From Phycisphaeraceae bacterium (lineage in GTDB: Bacteria; Planctomycetota; Phycisphaerae; Phycisphaerales; UBA1924): 64,000 bases of DNA. Of the stretch, positions 53,675 through 61,757 are shown piece after piece. The position numbers and the translations under genes were made by a program. The notes below the pieces were generated by a model, which searched no databases, was not told where the DNA came from, and saw only the letters and a list, made by a program, of their open reading frames with translations. The DNA lies in assembly GCA_019636515.1 (NCBI GenBank), contig JAHBXI010000002.1, forward strand, positions 558,001-622,000, read 5' to 3'. Position 1 is the first letter of the stretch. Each line of letters opens with the position of its first letter.

Positions 53675-54271
53675 CTAATCGGCGACGGTTCCAAAGGCCC
53701 TTCGAGCGACCTGCGCTGCATGCGACCATTCGATCCGTCCCGAAGTGAGTTCCGCCACCCGATAGTCGATCACGTACAGGTCGTACCGCTCATCGCTTAC
53801 CGACGATGCGGCGGAACCCTGCCTCGAGATCGAACGGACATCCGCGAGCAGAACGTGCGTCGGCGCGTCGCCCCCGACGGCCCCGGCCGGCGCCCCGTCG
53901 GATCCGATCCCCATCCGGCCGAGCATCGCCTGGGTTTCCTCGGGGAGATGCACGCGCACGTTCCGGCTCTCCAGCAGCGACTGGACCGACCGGTCGTACA
54001 CCACCAGCGCGGTCAGCGCCCATCGATCGGAAGTCGCCAGGCGGTCGTTGGACTTGTTCACCGCTTCGGAGATCCCAAGTCGAATCGGCGGTGATTCGTT
54101 CCCGCGGCCGGAGAGCCACGGGTCATTCGCCAGGGACTGACGCACCGAGGCGGCGGTCTCGAGGATATCTCCCGCCGTCAGGCGAGACGTACGGCTCTTG
54201 CCGGCCGAGGCGCATCCCGCGGCGAGCACCACGAGGAAAAACAGAGTCGCCACGCGCATGGACTGGTTCAC
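53675..54271 (-). CDS. Second LpoB-like lipoprotein
   Basis: A 198-residue lipoprotein with a lipobox AAGC near residue 20. The body follows the LpoB fold pattern: ILETAASVRQSLANDPWL, PPIRLGISEAVNKSNDRL, ALTALVVYDRSVQSLLES, VLLADVRSISRQ and YDLYVIDYRVAELTSGRIEWS. It is a diverged relative of the gene just upstream, suggesting tandem duplication. The GTG at 54271 has GGGAGG 8 nt before it; an ATG four codons on is possible. Gaps to the neighbours are 28 and 36 nt. Confidence 0.65.
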   Translation of the reverse strand: MNQSMRVATLFFLVVLAAGCASAGKSRTSRLTAGDILETAASVRQSLANDPWLSGRGNESPPIRLGISEAVNKSNDRLATSDRWALTALVVYDRSVQSLLESRNVRVHLPEETQAMLGRMGIGSDGAPAGAVGGDAPTHVLLADVRSISRQGSAASSVSDERYDLYVIDYRVAELTSGRIEWSHAAQVARRAFGTVAD

Positions 54272-54299
54272 GACGCCACCCTCCCGAAAACGCCGCGAC

Positions 54300-54971
54300 T
54301 CACCGCGTCCTGGTCTGCGTCGACGTCACCTGTTCGGCGAAGACCACCGCGCTGGTCTTCAGGTTCACCAGTCGCCAGTTGAAGAGGTACGTCGTATCGC
54401 GCCCGGCATCGCGGCTGATCTCCCCGAACTCGCCGTTGAGGATGTACGTGATCGCGGGGTCGTACCGCGCCGACGTGGCGTATCCGCCCGAGCCTTCATC
54501 GAGACGGTCCAGGCCCCCGGGCTGGGCGTAGCGGTTCACCTGCTCATCCATGGTTTCGAGTGTTTCCAGGATCACCGCGTGCCGGGAGACCTCGCTGTTG
54601 AACAGGTTGGTGAATATCTTGCTTCGGATCGCCAGGAAGTCCGTCGATGGCGTTCGTGTCCGATTGGTGATCGCGCCCACCGCGATGACCACTTTCCGCG
54701 GCGAGTTGGTTATTTCCGGTGACTGCGGGATCCGGTCCGCCAGTGCCTGCGAGACCTTGTCCGTGAATTCGATCAGCGTTCGCGGGCTGGCCGCCGGGTC
54801 GTTCAGCGCCCCGTCCCCTGGGCGAGCGTACGGGTCCGACCGGTCGCTGGGCCGCGCCGGCGACTGGCACCCGATCACCGATCCCGCCGTCAAGCACCCG
54901 GCGCCCATCGCAATGAACACGGCGAAGGCTTTTCTACATCCAGCGACTCTCAACCGACGTGCGTGAGCCAT
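54300..54971 (-). CDS. LpoB-like penicillin-binding-protein activator lipoprotein
   Basis: A 223-residue lipoprotein, first gene of a five-gene operon. In E. coli LpoB reaches from the outer membrane to activate PBP1B. A lipobox with Cys near residue 35 (SVIGC) is followed by a Pro/Ser-rich linker, then the conserved fold: IEFTDKVSQALADRIPQ, KVVIAVGAITNRTRTPSTDFLAIRSKIFTNLFN, ITYILNGEFGEISRDAGRDTTYLFNWRLVNLKTSAVVFAEQV. A strong GGAGGAAG precedes the ATG. Planctomycetes generally lack obvious class A PBPs, so the partner is unclear. Confidence 0.75.
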   Translation of the reverse strand: MAHARRLRVAGCRKAFAVFIAMGAGCLTAGSVIGCQSPARPSDRSDPYARPGDGALNDPAASPRTLIEFTDKVSQALADRIPQSPEITNSPRKVVIAVGAITNRTRTPSTDFLAIRSKIFTNLFNSEVSRHAVILETLETMDEQVNRYAQPGGLDRLDEGSGGYATSARYDPAITYILNGEFGEISRDAGRDTTYLFNWRLVNLKTSAVVFAEQVTSTQTRTR

Positions 54972-55213
54972 GGCTTCCTCCGATCCGGCACGTGGCCGGA
55001 AAAACGTCTTGAAGGGGCCGTCCCCAATCCATGATAGTACGTACTTACTTGGAGATTGTTCCCGCGGATTCGATCGCTGGGATTCGCGCTTCGTCGTTCG
55101 TCAACACGAACGAATGCCGGCCGCCTGCCGATCCGAGTCGATCGATCACGCGGGGGGTTTGCCTATCATCGACGTTCACGGCGGCGCCGCATGGTCGGTG
55201 GGCGCCGCGAGCC

Positions 55214-55286
55214 GAGGGCGTAGCTCAGTTGGTAGAGCATCGGCCTTTTAAGCCGCTGGTCCAGGGTTCGAGTCCCTGCGCCCTCA
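55214..55286 (+). tRNA. tRNA-Lys(UUU)
   Basis: A 73-nt tRNA. The acceptor GAGGGCG pairs with CGCCCTC, followed by discriminator A and no encoded CCA. The D arm GCTC...GAGC and T arm CAGGG-TTCGAGT-CCCTG are intact. The anticodon loop CTTTTAA gives UUU (lysine). Position 27-43 is a T-C mismatch at the end of the anticodon stem. A TATCAT hexamer at 55163-55168 is a weak promoter candidate. Confidence 0.96.
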
Positions 55287-55385
55287 TTTCACGCGGATCC
55301 GACTCCGGCACACGCCGGGAGATCCCGGCGTCCGTAGATCCGGTAGCCCATTATCGCCCTGCGCCGCCTGTTCCGGAGCACACGA

Positions 55386-58300
55386 TTGAGGATCGTCCTG
55401 CACGCAAACTGGTCCGCAAAGCATCTTCACCTGTGGGCGGAGGATGCCCGTCTGGGCGCCGAACTTCGACACCAAACCTCGAACAGCCAATCCGCTGACG
55501 CCGCGCCGGCCACGGACCGGCACCCGTTTGCCGTTCCCGCCGACGTGCTCCAAAGCCTGCTGGCGAGCCTAATCGGATCGAACATCCGGATGTCGCCCGG
55601 CGAGTTGATCCTCCGCCTCCCTTTTGACCGTTCATCTCCCGCGGTTCCGCTCCCCAGCGCGAGGTTGCGGCACCTGCTCGGCATGGAAGCCACGCTGTCG
55701 GATGGATCCACCTCGGAACTGCGGCCGACGGCCGTCAACACGGTGCGTCTCGATCCGATCGACATCACGGAGGCGCTCGAACGCCTGATCGAGGCGGATT
55801 CCCAGGCGTCGGGATCATTCGACGCCGCATCCCTGGGCCCCGGGATCGAGTATTTCGCGACCGCCGGCCGTCTGGCTCGTCACCTGCTCGCCCAGCAGCG
55901 ATTTGTCCCCATGCTCCGCCAGCGATCCGGGGGCGAACTGCTCGGCGTGTGGCAGCCCTGGACCGCCGACGAATCGACCTCCCGCAAGCGAGACGTCCTG
56001 ATCCGATCGATGCCCGCGGCGGTCCGGGCGGTTCAGGACGAGTTCGCCCACGACGCGGCGGCGATCTTCGACGATTTCCTCTCCTCGTTGTGCGATGCCC
56101 GCTGCCGGTCCATCTTCAAGCACGAGGATCTGATGGACGCCGTGCGCGAGCGGGAGGCCGCCTCCGATCCACACGTCGCCTGGCTCAAAGGGCTCCTGGC
56201 CGATGCCCAGGCCGTCGAGGTCTCGACCGCCGTCCGACAGGACATGACCCGTCGCGTCAGGACGTGGATCGCCGGGCTTGAAGAGCGCGGCCAGAGTTCG
56301 CTGTGGCGTCTTTGCCTTCGCCTCAACGAGCCCATCGAATCACGCATCGGCCTGGCCGACGGGGCGACCGAAGCCGACGCCGTCTGGTCCGTCAGTTTTC
56401 ATCTCCAGGCCGTCGAGCACCCCGGCGTTGTGATCGACGCTTCCGACATCTGGCTCCTCACCGCCCCGGCCATCGTCCTGAGCGGACAGCGCCTCGACAA
56501 CCCGCAGGAACTCCTCCTGGCCGAACTGGGGAGGGCCTCTCGCCTGTACAAGCGCCTCGAGGCCGCGCTCGAGGAATCCGAGCCGATCGAACTGACACTC
56601 AACACCAAGCAGGCCTACGAGTTTCTCCGGGAAGTTCGCCCGATCCTGCTCGAACAGGGCTTTGGCTCGCAGGCGCCCGAATGGTGGGAATCGCCCGCCG
56701 CGCGCCTGGGCGCCAGGCTCCGGCTCGAGAGCGACGCCGTGCCGCCGTCGGAGCGATCCGCCGGCGCTTCCTCCGTGACCGGAGTCACGTCCCTGGGGCT
56801 GGGCACCCTTGTCAAGTACCGCTGGGAGATCGCGATCGGCGATACATCCCTGACGCTCGCAGAGTTCGAGCAACTCACGCGACGCAACACCCCCCTGGTG
56901 AAAATCAACGGCCGCTGGGTCGAGATCCGCCCCGAGGATGTTCACTCGGCGATGCGGTTCATCCGCGACAACCCGGGCGGGGACGTTTCGATCGGCGAGG
57001 CCCTGCGCATGGCGTACGCGACCGACGCGGCGACGGTGGGACTCCCGGTCGTGGGGCTCGAGGCCACCGGGTGGATTCACGGGCTTCTCTCGGGGGACGC
57101 CCAGTCCGAGAGCCTGCGGTTGCTCACCGCGCCCGGGACGTTCCTGGGGACCCTCCGCCCGTACCAGATCCGCGGTGTGTCGTGGCTTTCATTCCTTGAA
57201 CGCTTCGGGCTGGGGGCCTGCCTGGCCGACGACATGGGACTGGGCAAGACGATCCAACTCCTGGGGCTCCTGGCGCACGAGAGATTGGCCGATCCGGACT
57301 CTCCGGCGGGCCAGGCCGCGCCGGAAGGTCAGGAAATCCGGCCCGCCTCGGCCACGAACGTTCCGCCGACGCTCCTGATCGTTCCCATGTCGGTGCTGGG
57401 CAACTGGCTGCACGAGACGAGGCGCTTCTGCCCGCATCTTCGCGTGATGATCCACCACGGCGCGACGCGTCGCCTCGGGCGCGATTTTCTTGATGCGGCC
57501 GCCTCGCACGACCTGATCGTGACCACGTACTCCCTGGCGCACCGCGACCGGGAACTGCTCGGGGCGGTCGCCTGGGGGAGGCTCGTGCTCGACGAGGCCC
57601 AGTACATCAAGAACCCCCAGGCCAAGCAGACCATGGCCGTGCGGGGAATCCCGGCCGAACGCCGCGTCGCGCTGACGGGCACCCCCGTCGAGAACCGCCT
57701 GACCGAACTCTGGTCCATCATGGACTTCCTCAACCCCGGCTACCTCGGCACCGCCCACTCCTTCCGGACGCACTTTGCGGTCCCGGTCGAACGCTACCAC
57801 GACCGTGCCCGCACCGATCAACTCCGCGGGCTGGTCCAGCCGTTCATCCTCCGACGGCTCAAGACCGATCCCAACGTCGTCGCCGACCTGCCGGAGAAGA
57901 TCGAGTCGCGCGAGTTTGCCCACCTCACCACCGAGCAGGCCTCGCTGTACGAGAGCACCGTCAAGCGCATGCTCGGCGAGGTTGAATCCTCCGATGGCAT
58001 CCGCCGACGCGGCGTCGTCCTTTCCGCCCTGATCAGGCTCAAGCAGATCTGCAACCACCCCTCGCAACTTCTCAAGGACTGGGAGGAAGGGAACCTCACG
58101 CCCCCCGATCCGGCCCGTTCGGGCAAGTGTGTCCGGTTGCTCGAGATGCTCGATGAAGTGCTCGCCGAGGGCGACCAGGCCCTGGTTTTTACCCAGTTCC
58201 GGCAGATGGGCCACCTGCTCAGCGTCATGATCCGTCACAGGCTCGACCGCGAGGTCCTGTTCCTCCACGGCGGCACGCCCCAGAAGCAGCGGGAGCAACT

Positions 58301-58667
58301 CGTTCATCGCTTCCAGAAGGACGGCCAGCGGGCGCCGATCCTGCTGGTCAGCCTCCGTGCCGGTGGCGTGGGCCTGAACCTCACCGCCGCCACCCATGTC
58401 TTCCATTTCGACCGCTGGTGGAACCCCGCCGTCGAGAACCAGGCCACCGACCGGGCCTATCGCATCGGCCAGACCCGCACGGTCCAGGTCCACAAGTTCG
58501 TTGTCCGCGGAACCCTCGAAGAGCGCATCGACGAGATGATCGAGCAGAAGACCGAACTGGCCATGAACATCATCGGCTCGGGCGAACGCTGGCTCACCGA
58601 ACTCTCCACCGATCAGTTGCGCGACATCCTCACCCTCCGCGAGGAAGCCGTCGGCGACGAGATATGA
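55386..58667 (+). CDS. SNF2-family DNA-dependent ATPase
   Basis: A 1093-residue protein. The N-terminal 530 residues form the SNF2-associated domain common in bacterial SNF2 proteins, with HGLLSG and an alpha-beta pattern. The ATPase has motif I DDMGLGKTIQLLGLL, motif Ia LLIVPMSVLGNWLHE, motif II DEAQYIKNP, motif III LTGTPVENRLTELWSIMDFLNPG, motif V VSLRAGGVGLNLTAATHVFHFDRWWNPAVENQATDR and motif VI RIGQTRTVQVHKF. It probably translocates on double-stranded DNA to remodel DNA-protein complexes; targets are unknown. The start is a TTG at 55386 with GGAG 9 nt before it. It is not next to any recognisable defence genes. Confidence 0.9.
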   Translation: MRIVLHANWSAKHLHLWAEDARLGAELRHQTSNSQSADAAPATDRHPFAVPADVLQSLLASLIGSNIRMSPGELILRLPFDRSSPAVPLPSARLRHLLGMEATLSDGSTSELRPTAVNTVRLDPIDITEALERLIEADSQASGSFDAASLGPGIEYFATAGRLARHLLAQQRFVPMLRQRSGGELLGVWQPWTADESTSRKRDVLIRSMPAAVRAVQDEFAHDAAAIFDDFLSSLCDARCRSIFKHEDLMDAVREREAASDPHVAWLKGLLADAQAVEVSTAVRQDMTRRVRTWIAGLEERGQSSLWRLCLRLNEPIESRIGLADGATEADAVWSVSFHLQAVEHPGVVIDASDIWLLTAPAIVLSGQRLDNPQELLLAELGRASRLYKRLEAALEESEPIELTLNTKQAYEFLREVRPILLEQGFGSQAPEWWESPAARLGARLRLESDAVPPSERSAGASSVTGVTSLGLGTLVKYRWEIAIGDTSLTLAEFEQLTRRNTPLVKINGRWVEIRPEDVHSAMRFIRDNPGGDVSIGEALRMAYATDAATVGLPVVGLEATGWIHGLLSGDAQSESLRLLTAPGTFLGTLRPYQIRGVSWLSFLERFGLGACLADDMGLGKTIQLLGLLAHERLADPDSPAGQAAPEGQEIRPASATNVPPTLLIVPMSVLGNWLHETRRFCPHLRVMIHHGATRRLGRDFLDAAASHDLIVTTYSLAHRDRELLGAVAWGRLVLDEAQYIKNPQAKQTMAVRGIPAERRVALTGTPVENRLTELWSIMDFLNPGYLGTAHSFRTHFAVPVERYHDRARTDQLRGLVQPFILRRLKTDPNVVADLPEKIESREFAHLTTEQASLYESTVKRMLGEVESSDGIRRRGVVLSALIRLKQICNHPSQLLKDWEEGNLTPPDPARSGKCVRLLEMLDEVLAEGDQALVFTQFRQMGHLLSVMIRHRLDREVLFLHGGTPQKQREQLVHRFQKDGQRAPILLVSLRAGGVGLNLTAATHVFHFDRWWNPAVENQATDRAYRIGQTRTVQVHKFVVRGTLEERIDEMIEQKTELAMNIIGSGERWLTELSTDQLRDILTLREEAVGDEI

Positions 58668-58674
58668 CCTCCCG

Positions 58675-58680
58675 TACACT
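58675..58680 (+). promoter_or_regulatory. Putative leaderless -10 element of the FAD oxidase gene
   Basis: TACACT lies just after the SNF2 stop and ends 8 nt before the GTG at 58689. Confidence 0.4.
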
Positions 58681-58688
58681 GCCCGCCG

Positions 58689-59831
58689 GTGCGATACGAC
58701 GCCGTCATCCTCGGGCTGGGGTCGTTCGGCAGCGCCGCCGCCGCCGAACTGGCCTCCCGAGGGAAGCGTGTCCTGGGACTCGAACGGTTCTCCATCCCGA
58801 ACGCCCGGGGTTCTCACCACGGCCACTCCCGGGTCTTTCGCACCGCCTATTTCGAGCATCCCGACTACGTCCCGCTTCTCCGGCACGCCCATCGGAAGTG
58901 GATCGACCTTGACCGCCGGCGCGGCGGGGGGATCTTCCATCAGACCGGGGCGCTCTACGCCGGGCCGAGGGGGTGCGTCACCATCGAGGGCGCCTCCGAG
59001 TCCGCCCGTTTCCACAGGCTCGACGTGCAGCGCCTCACTCACGCCGATGTCTCGGGTCGATTCAAGTCCTTCAGACTCCCGCCTTCCTTCGATGCGATCT
59101 GGGAGACCGCCGCCGGGATGATCGTGCCGGAGGCCGCGGTCGGTGCCTTTGCCCGAGACGCCCTCATGAAGGGCGCGGACCTCCGCGGACACGAGGCCGT
59201 CCTCGAATGGTCCGCCGATTCCTCGGGGGTCACCGTGCGCACCGAACGGGCCGTCCATCTCGCCGATTTCCTCATCATCGCCGCCGGGGCCTGGTCGTCC
59301 CGCGTCGTCGCCGACCTGGGAATCCCGCTCCGCGTGACGCGGCAGGTCATGGCCTGGTACTGGCCGCGACGCCCCGCGCTCTTTGGCTCACCCGCGTTCC
59401 CCGTCTGGGCCATCGAGTCCGAGGACGGCCGATTTCACTACGGCTTCCCGATGGTCCAGCACCCACCCGGACTCAAGATTGCTCTCCATGCCCACGGGGA
59501 CCTGGTTGAGCCCGACGACCCCGACCGATCGCCACGACCCGGAGATGAAGACCAGACCCGTGACGCCCTGCGACGGTTCCTGCCCGACGCCGATGGGCCG
59601 CTCCTGTCCCTGGCCGTCTGCCGGTACACCAACTCTCCTGATGGACACCTCATCCTTGACCGCCACCCGATCCACTCGAACGTGGCGATCGTGTGCGGGT
59701 GCTCGGGACACGGGTTCAAGTTCGCCCCCGTCGTCGGGGAGATCCTCGCCGACCTCGCCACCGCGGGCGGCACCGCTCATCGCATCGGATTCCTCGGCCT
59801 TTCCCGCTTTGCACGCCCCTCCAACCCGTAG
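58689..59831 (+). CDS. FAD-dependent amine oxidase, SolA/MSOX-like
   Basis: A 380-residue flavoprotein of the sarcosine oxidase/N-methyl-tryptophan oxidase family. FAD-binding GLGSFGSAAAAELASRG opens the protein, ARGSHHGHSRVFR follows, and the C-terminal end has VCRYTNSPDGHLILDRHP and CSGHGFKFAPVVGEILADL. The Cys in VCRYT matches the residue that binds FAD covalently in MSOX. It oxidises a secondary amine or amino acid; substrate is unknown. The start is the GTG at 58689, 8 nt after TACACT. thpR follows 82 nt downstream. Confidence 0.88.
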   Translation: MRYDAVILGLGSFGSAAAAELASRGKRVLGLERFSIPNARGSHHGHSRVFRTAYFEHPDYVPLLRHAHRKWIDLDRRRGGGIFHQTGALYAGPRGCVTIEGASESARFHRLDVQRLTHADVSGRFKSFRLPPSFDAIWETAAGMIVPEAAVGAFARDALMKGADLRGHEAVLEWSADSSGVTVRTERAVHLADFLIIAAGAWSSRVVADLGIPLRVTRQVMAWYWPRRPALFGSPAFPVWAIESEDGRFHYGFPMVQHPPGLKIALHAHGDLVEPDDPDRSPRPGDEDQTRDALRRFLPDADGPLLSLAVCRYTNSPDGHLILDRHPIHSNVAIVCGCSGHGFKFAPVVGEILADLATAGGTAHRIGFLGLSRFARPSNP

Positions 59832-59913
59832 CCCGCCTCCGCCTTCCCCGTGCCTTTGGCATTCGTGTGCCTCCGATACCGCGGCTCTCCTCCGAATACG
59901 CCATCTCCCGACC

Positions 59914-60453
59914 ATGCCCGTCCTTCGACTCTTTGTCGCCCTGTACCCGCCCGCGGAGTACGCCCGCCGCCTGTCCGCGTGCTTGAACGCGATCACCCTG
60001 CCACCGCACCGGCCCGTCGCCCCCGACATGATCCACCTGACGCTGCTTTTCATCGGGGAAACCGATGCTCGCCAACTTGATGTCGTTCAGGAGTCCGTCG
60101 GGCGTGCGGCCTCGGGGATCGGGGTCATCCGATTGACCCCGTCCCGCGTGGCATCCATGCCGCGCCGAGGACCGGCCCGGCTCGTGGCGTGCGAAACCGA
60201 CTGCCCGGGGAACCTGGCCGAACTGCACCGTCGCCTGGCCGCTCGGCTTGCCCGCACCGACAAGGCAAGACGCGGGGAGGGTTACTCCCCGCATCTGACG
60301 CTCGGTCGGTTGGACGCTCCCCGATCCGGGATCGTGATCGATGAACCCGCCGAGGTTGGCGCCTTTGACGCGACGGAAATCCGCCTGGTGCGTTCGACCC
60401 TTCGTCCTTCCGGCGCGGTACACGCCGCGGTTGAGACGTTCCCGCTGGCGTGA
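59914..60453 (+). CDS. thpR: RNA 2',3'-cyclic phosphodiesterase
   Basis: A 179-residue 2H phosphoesterase. The two catalytic histidine motifs are HLTLLFIG (about residue 34) and HLTLGRL (about residue 123), in the usual spacing. LRLFVALYPP is the typical N-terminus of the ThpR/LigT family, which hydrolyses 2',3'-cyclic phosphates on RNA. The start at 59914 is the family N-terminus; a longer frame is antisense-like sequence of the preceding gene. It ends 37 nt from the convergent dockerin-like gene. Confidence 0.9.
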   Translation: MPVLRLFVALYPPAEYARRLSACLNAITLPPHRPVAPDMIHLTLLFIGETDARQLDVVQESVGRAASGIGVIRLTPSRVASMPRRGPARLVACETDCPGNLAELHRRLAARLARTDKARRGEGYSPHLTLGRLDAPRSGIVIDEPAEVGAFDATEIRLVRSTLRPSGAVHAAVETFPLA

Positions 60454-60490
60454 GTGCCCAGGCCCCGTGGAGATGCCGGGCCAGGAGGGT

Positions 60491-61552
60491 TTAACCCGCC
60501 TCGAACGCCCGCACGAACGCATCGAAGTCGTCGGTGTCCACAAAGCACGACCCGTCGATATCCGCCTCGGCATCGCCGGCCTCGAACGCGCGCACGAACG
60601 CGTCGAAATCGTCGGTGTCCACGAAACCGCTGCGGTCAAAGTCCGCGGGGTTTCGAACCGTCACGACAAACGACAAGCGGCTGAACTTGCCCAGCGCGGC
60701 CGCCGTCGCGTTCTCCTTCGTGTAGAAGGATGGGTACGACGGATCGCCGGACCCGCCATCGGGCCCTCCCTGGGCCGGAGAGAGGCTCGAGACCATCAGG
60801 TTGATGCGACCCGACGAGAACGACCGTCGCAGGTACGCCTGCCCGCCCGACAGGCACGGGTCAAGGTCCGCGGTCATCTCGGTCCCCACCGGCACCAGAT
60901 CGCCGGGCATCACGCCGGACATCGGATCGATGGTCGCGATTCCCAGGGGCGAGGCGTCGAAGCCCAGGCGAACCTGCCGTGACACATCGGTCGCCGTCGT
61001 CGCGGTGAGGTCGTACACCGCCGCGAACACGTTGCGATTCCCCTCGGCCGGGGGCACCAGCGGGGGGCCTCCAAACGGCGAATTCTCCAGGAACGTCAGC
61101 GCGTTAAAGCCATTTCGGTACCCGACCCCGAAGACCTCCACCGGCTTGCCAAGGTCCGAGTCGGGCGTGTACCGCGGATCCGAGGTCTGCAACAGCGTGG
61201 AGAACGAGTCGAACGTGTCGTCGTACACGAACTGCTCGTCAACCCCCACCCATACCGTGAGCGAGATCGACTCCACCGTGTACCACTCCGGTGGAAGGTT
61301 GGTTGGAACGTCTCCAGCCGTGTTGAACCCAACCAGCAACTGCGCATCACGGTCGTCAAAGCCGGGGATCTCGATCGCTCCGAACAAGGGCGCGAAAAAC
61401 TCGTTGCCTGGGTTGAACGCAAACGGATAGACCCAGCGATCGAGCGTCGGTTGGGGGATTGTCGCGCTAAATGTCTGGCCCGTCGCGAGCCCGCACGTGG
61501 CGGAGAGGACCACGGGGGCGATACCCGACCGCAATACGAACTTTCTAGGCAT
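60491..61552 (-). CDS. Secreted protein with C-terminal dockerin-like repeats
   Basis: A 353-residue exported protein. A signal peptide (ending near LATGQ) is followed by a beta-rich domain of about 270 residues of unknown family. It holds FSATIPQPTLDRW, LTVWVGVDEQFVYDDTFDSF and VSRQVRLGFDASPLGIATIDPMSG. The last 51 residues are two EF-hand-like repeats with FVDTDDFDAFVRAF, nearly the same as those of the beta-propeller protein at 23045-24094. The ATG at 61552 follows AAAGGAG. It is divergent from the prepilin-like gene, with a 14-bp palindrome in between. Confidence 0.8.
   Translation of the reverse strand: MPRKFVLRSGIAPVVLSATCGLATGQTFSATIPQPTLDRWVYPFAFNPGNEFFAPLFGAIEIPGFDDRDAQLLVGFNTAGDVPTNLPPEWYTVESISLTVWVGVDEQFVYDDTFDSFSTLLQTSDPRYTPDSDLGKPVEVFGVGYRNGFNALTFLENSPFGGPPLVPPAEGNRNVFAAVYDLTATTATDVSRQVRLGFDASPLGIATIDPMSGVMPGDLVPVGTEMTADLDPCLSGGQAYLRRSFSSGRINLMVSSLSPAQGGPDGGSGDPSYPSFYTKENATAAALGKFSRLSFVVTVRNPADFDRSGFVDTDDFDAFVRAFEAGDAEADIDGSCFVDTDDFDAFVRAFEAG
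60494..60646 (-). repeat. Two EF-hand/dockerin-like repeats at the C-terminus
   Basis: Two copies of the Asp-rich loop carrying FVDTDDFDAFVRAFEAG. The DNA is close to that at 23939-24091, which suggests copying or strong selection. Confidence 0.7.
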
Positions 61553-61603
61553 CGGTCGAACTCCTTTTTGAGCCTCGAACGCTTGATATTGAGACTCGAT
61601 CGC

Positions 61604-61617
61604 AATTGTATACAATT
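61604..61617. promoter_or_regulatory. 14-bp palindrome in divergent promoter region
   Basis: AATTGTATACAATT is a perfect 14-bp palindrome in the most AT-rich part of the region between the divergent dockerin-like and prepilin-like genes. It overlaps possible -10 sequences (TATACA) on both strands and may be an operator. Confidence 0.4.
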
Positions 61618-61757
61618 CGCGTCACGCGAACTACTGTCTATGCGCGAAAAATGCGGTTCAACCGGAATTCAGAGAAATGAAAGCACCATTGCCGACTCCC
61701 AGGACCCGGAGTTTGAACCGTGGGTCATCTCAGCCGCTTTTCACCGGAACGCATCTC

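Noticed and set aside
55036..55045. AGTACGTACT palindrome near the lpoB/tRNA-Lys divergent region
   Set aside because: Only 10 bp and not clearly placed relative to a promoter; likely chance.
55386..58667. SNF2 ATPase as part of a phage-defence island
   Set aside because: Neighbours are a tRNA, a FAD oxidase and thpR; no methyltransferase, nuclease or other defence gene is adjacent.
57189..59258. Long open frame antisense to the SNF2 ATPase and FAD oxidase
   Set aside because: The translation has no domain and both sense genes carry complete motifs.
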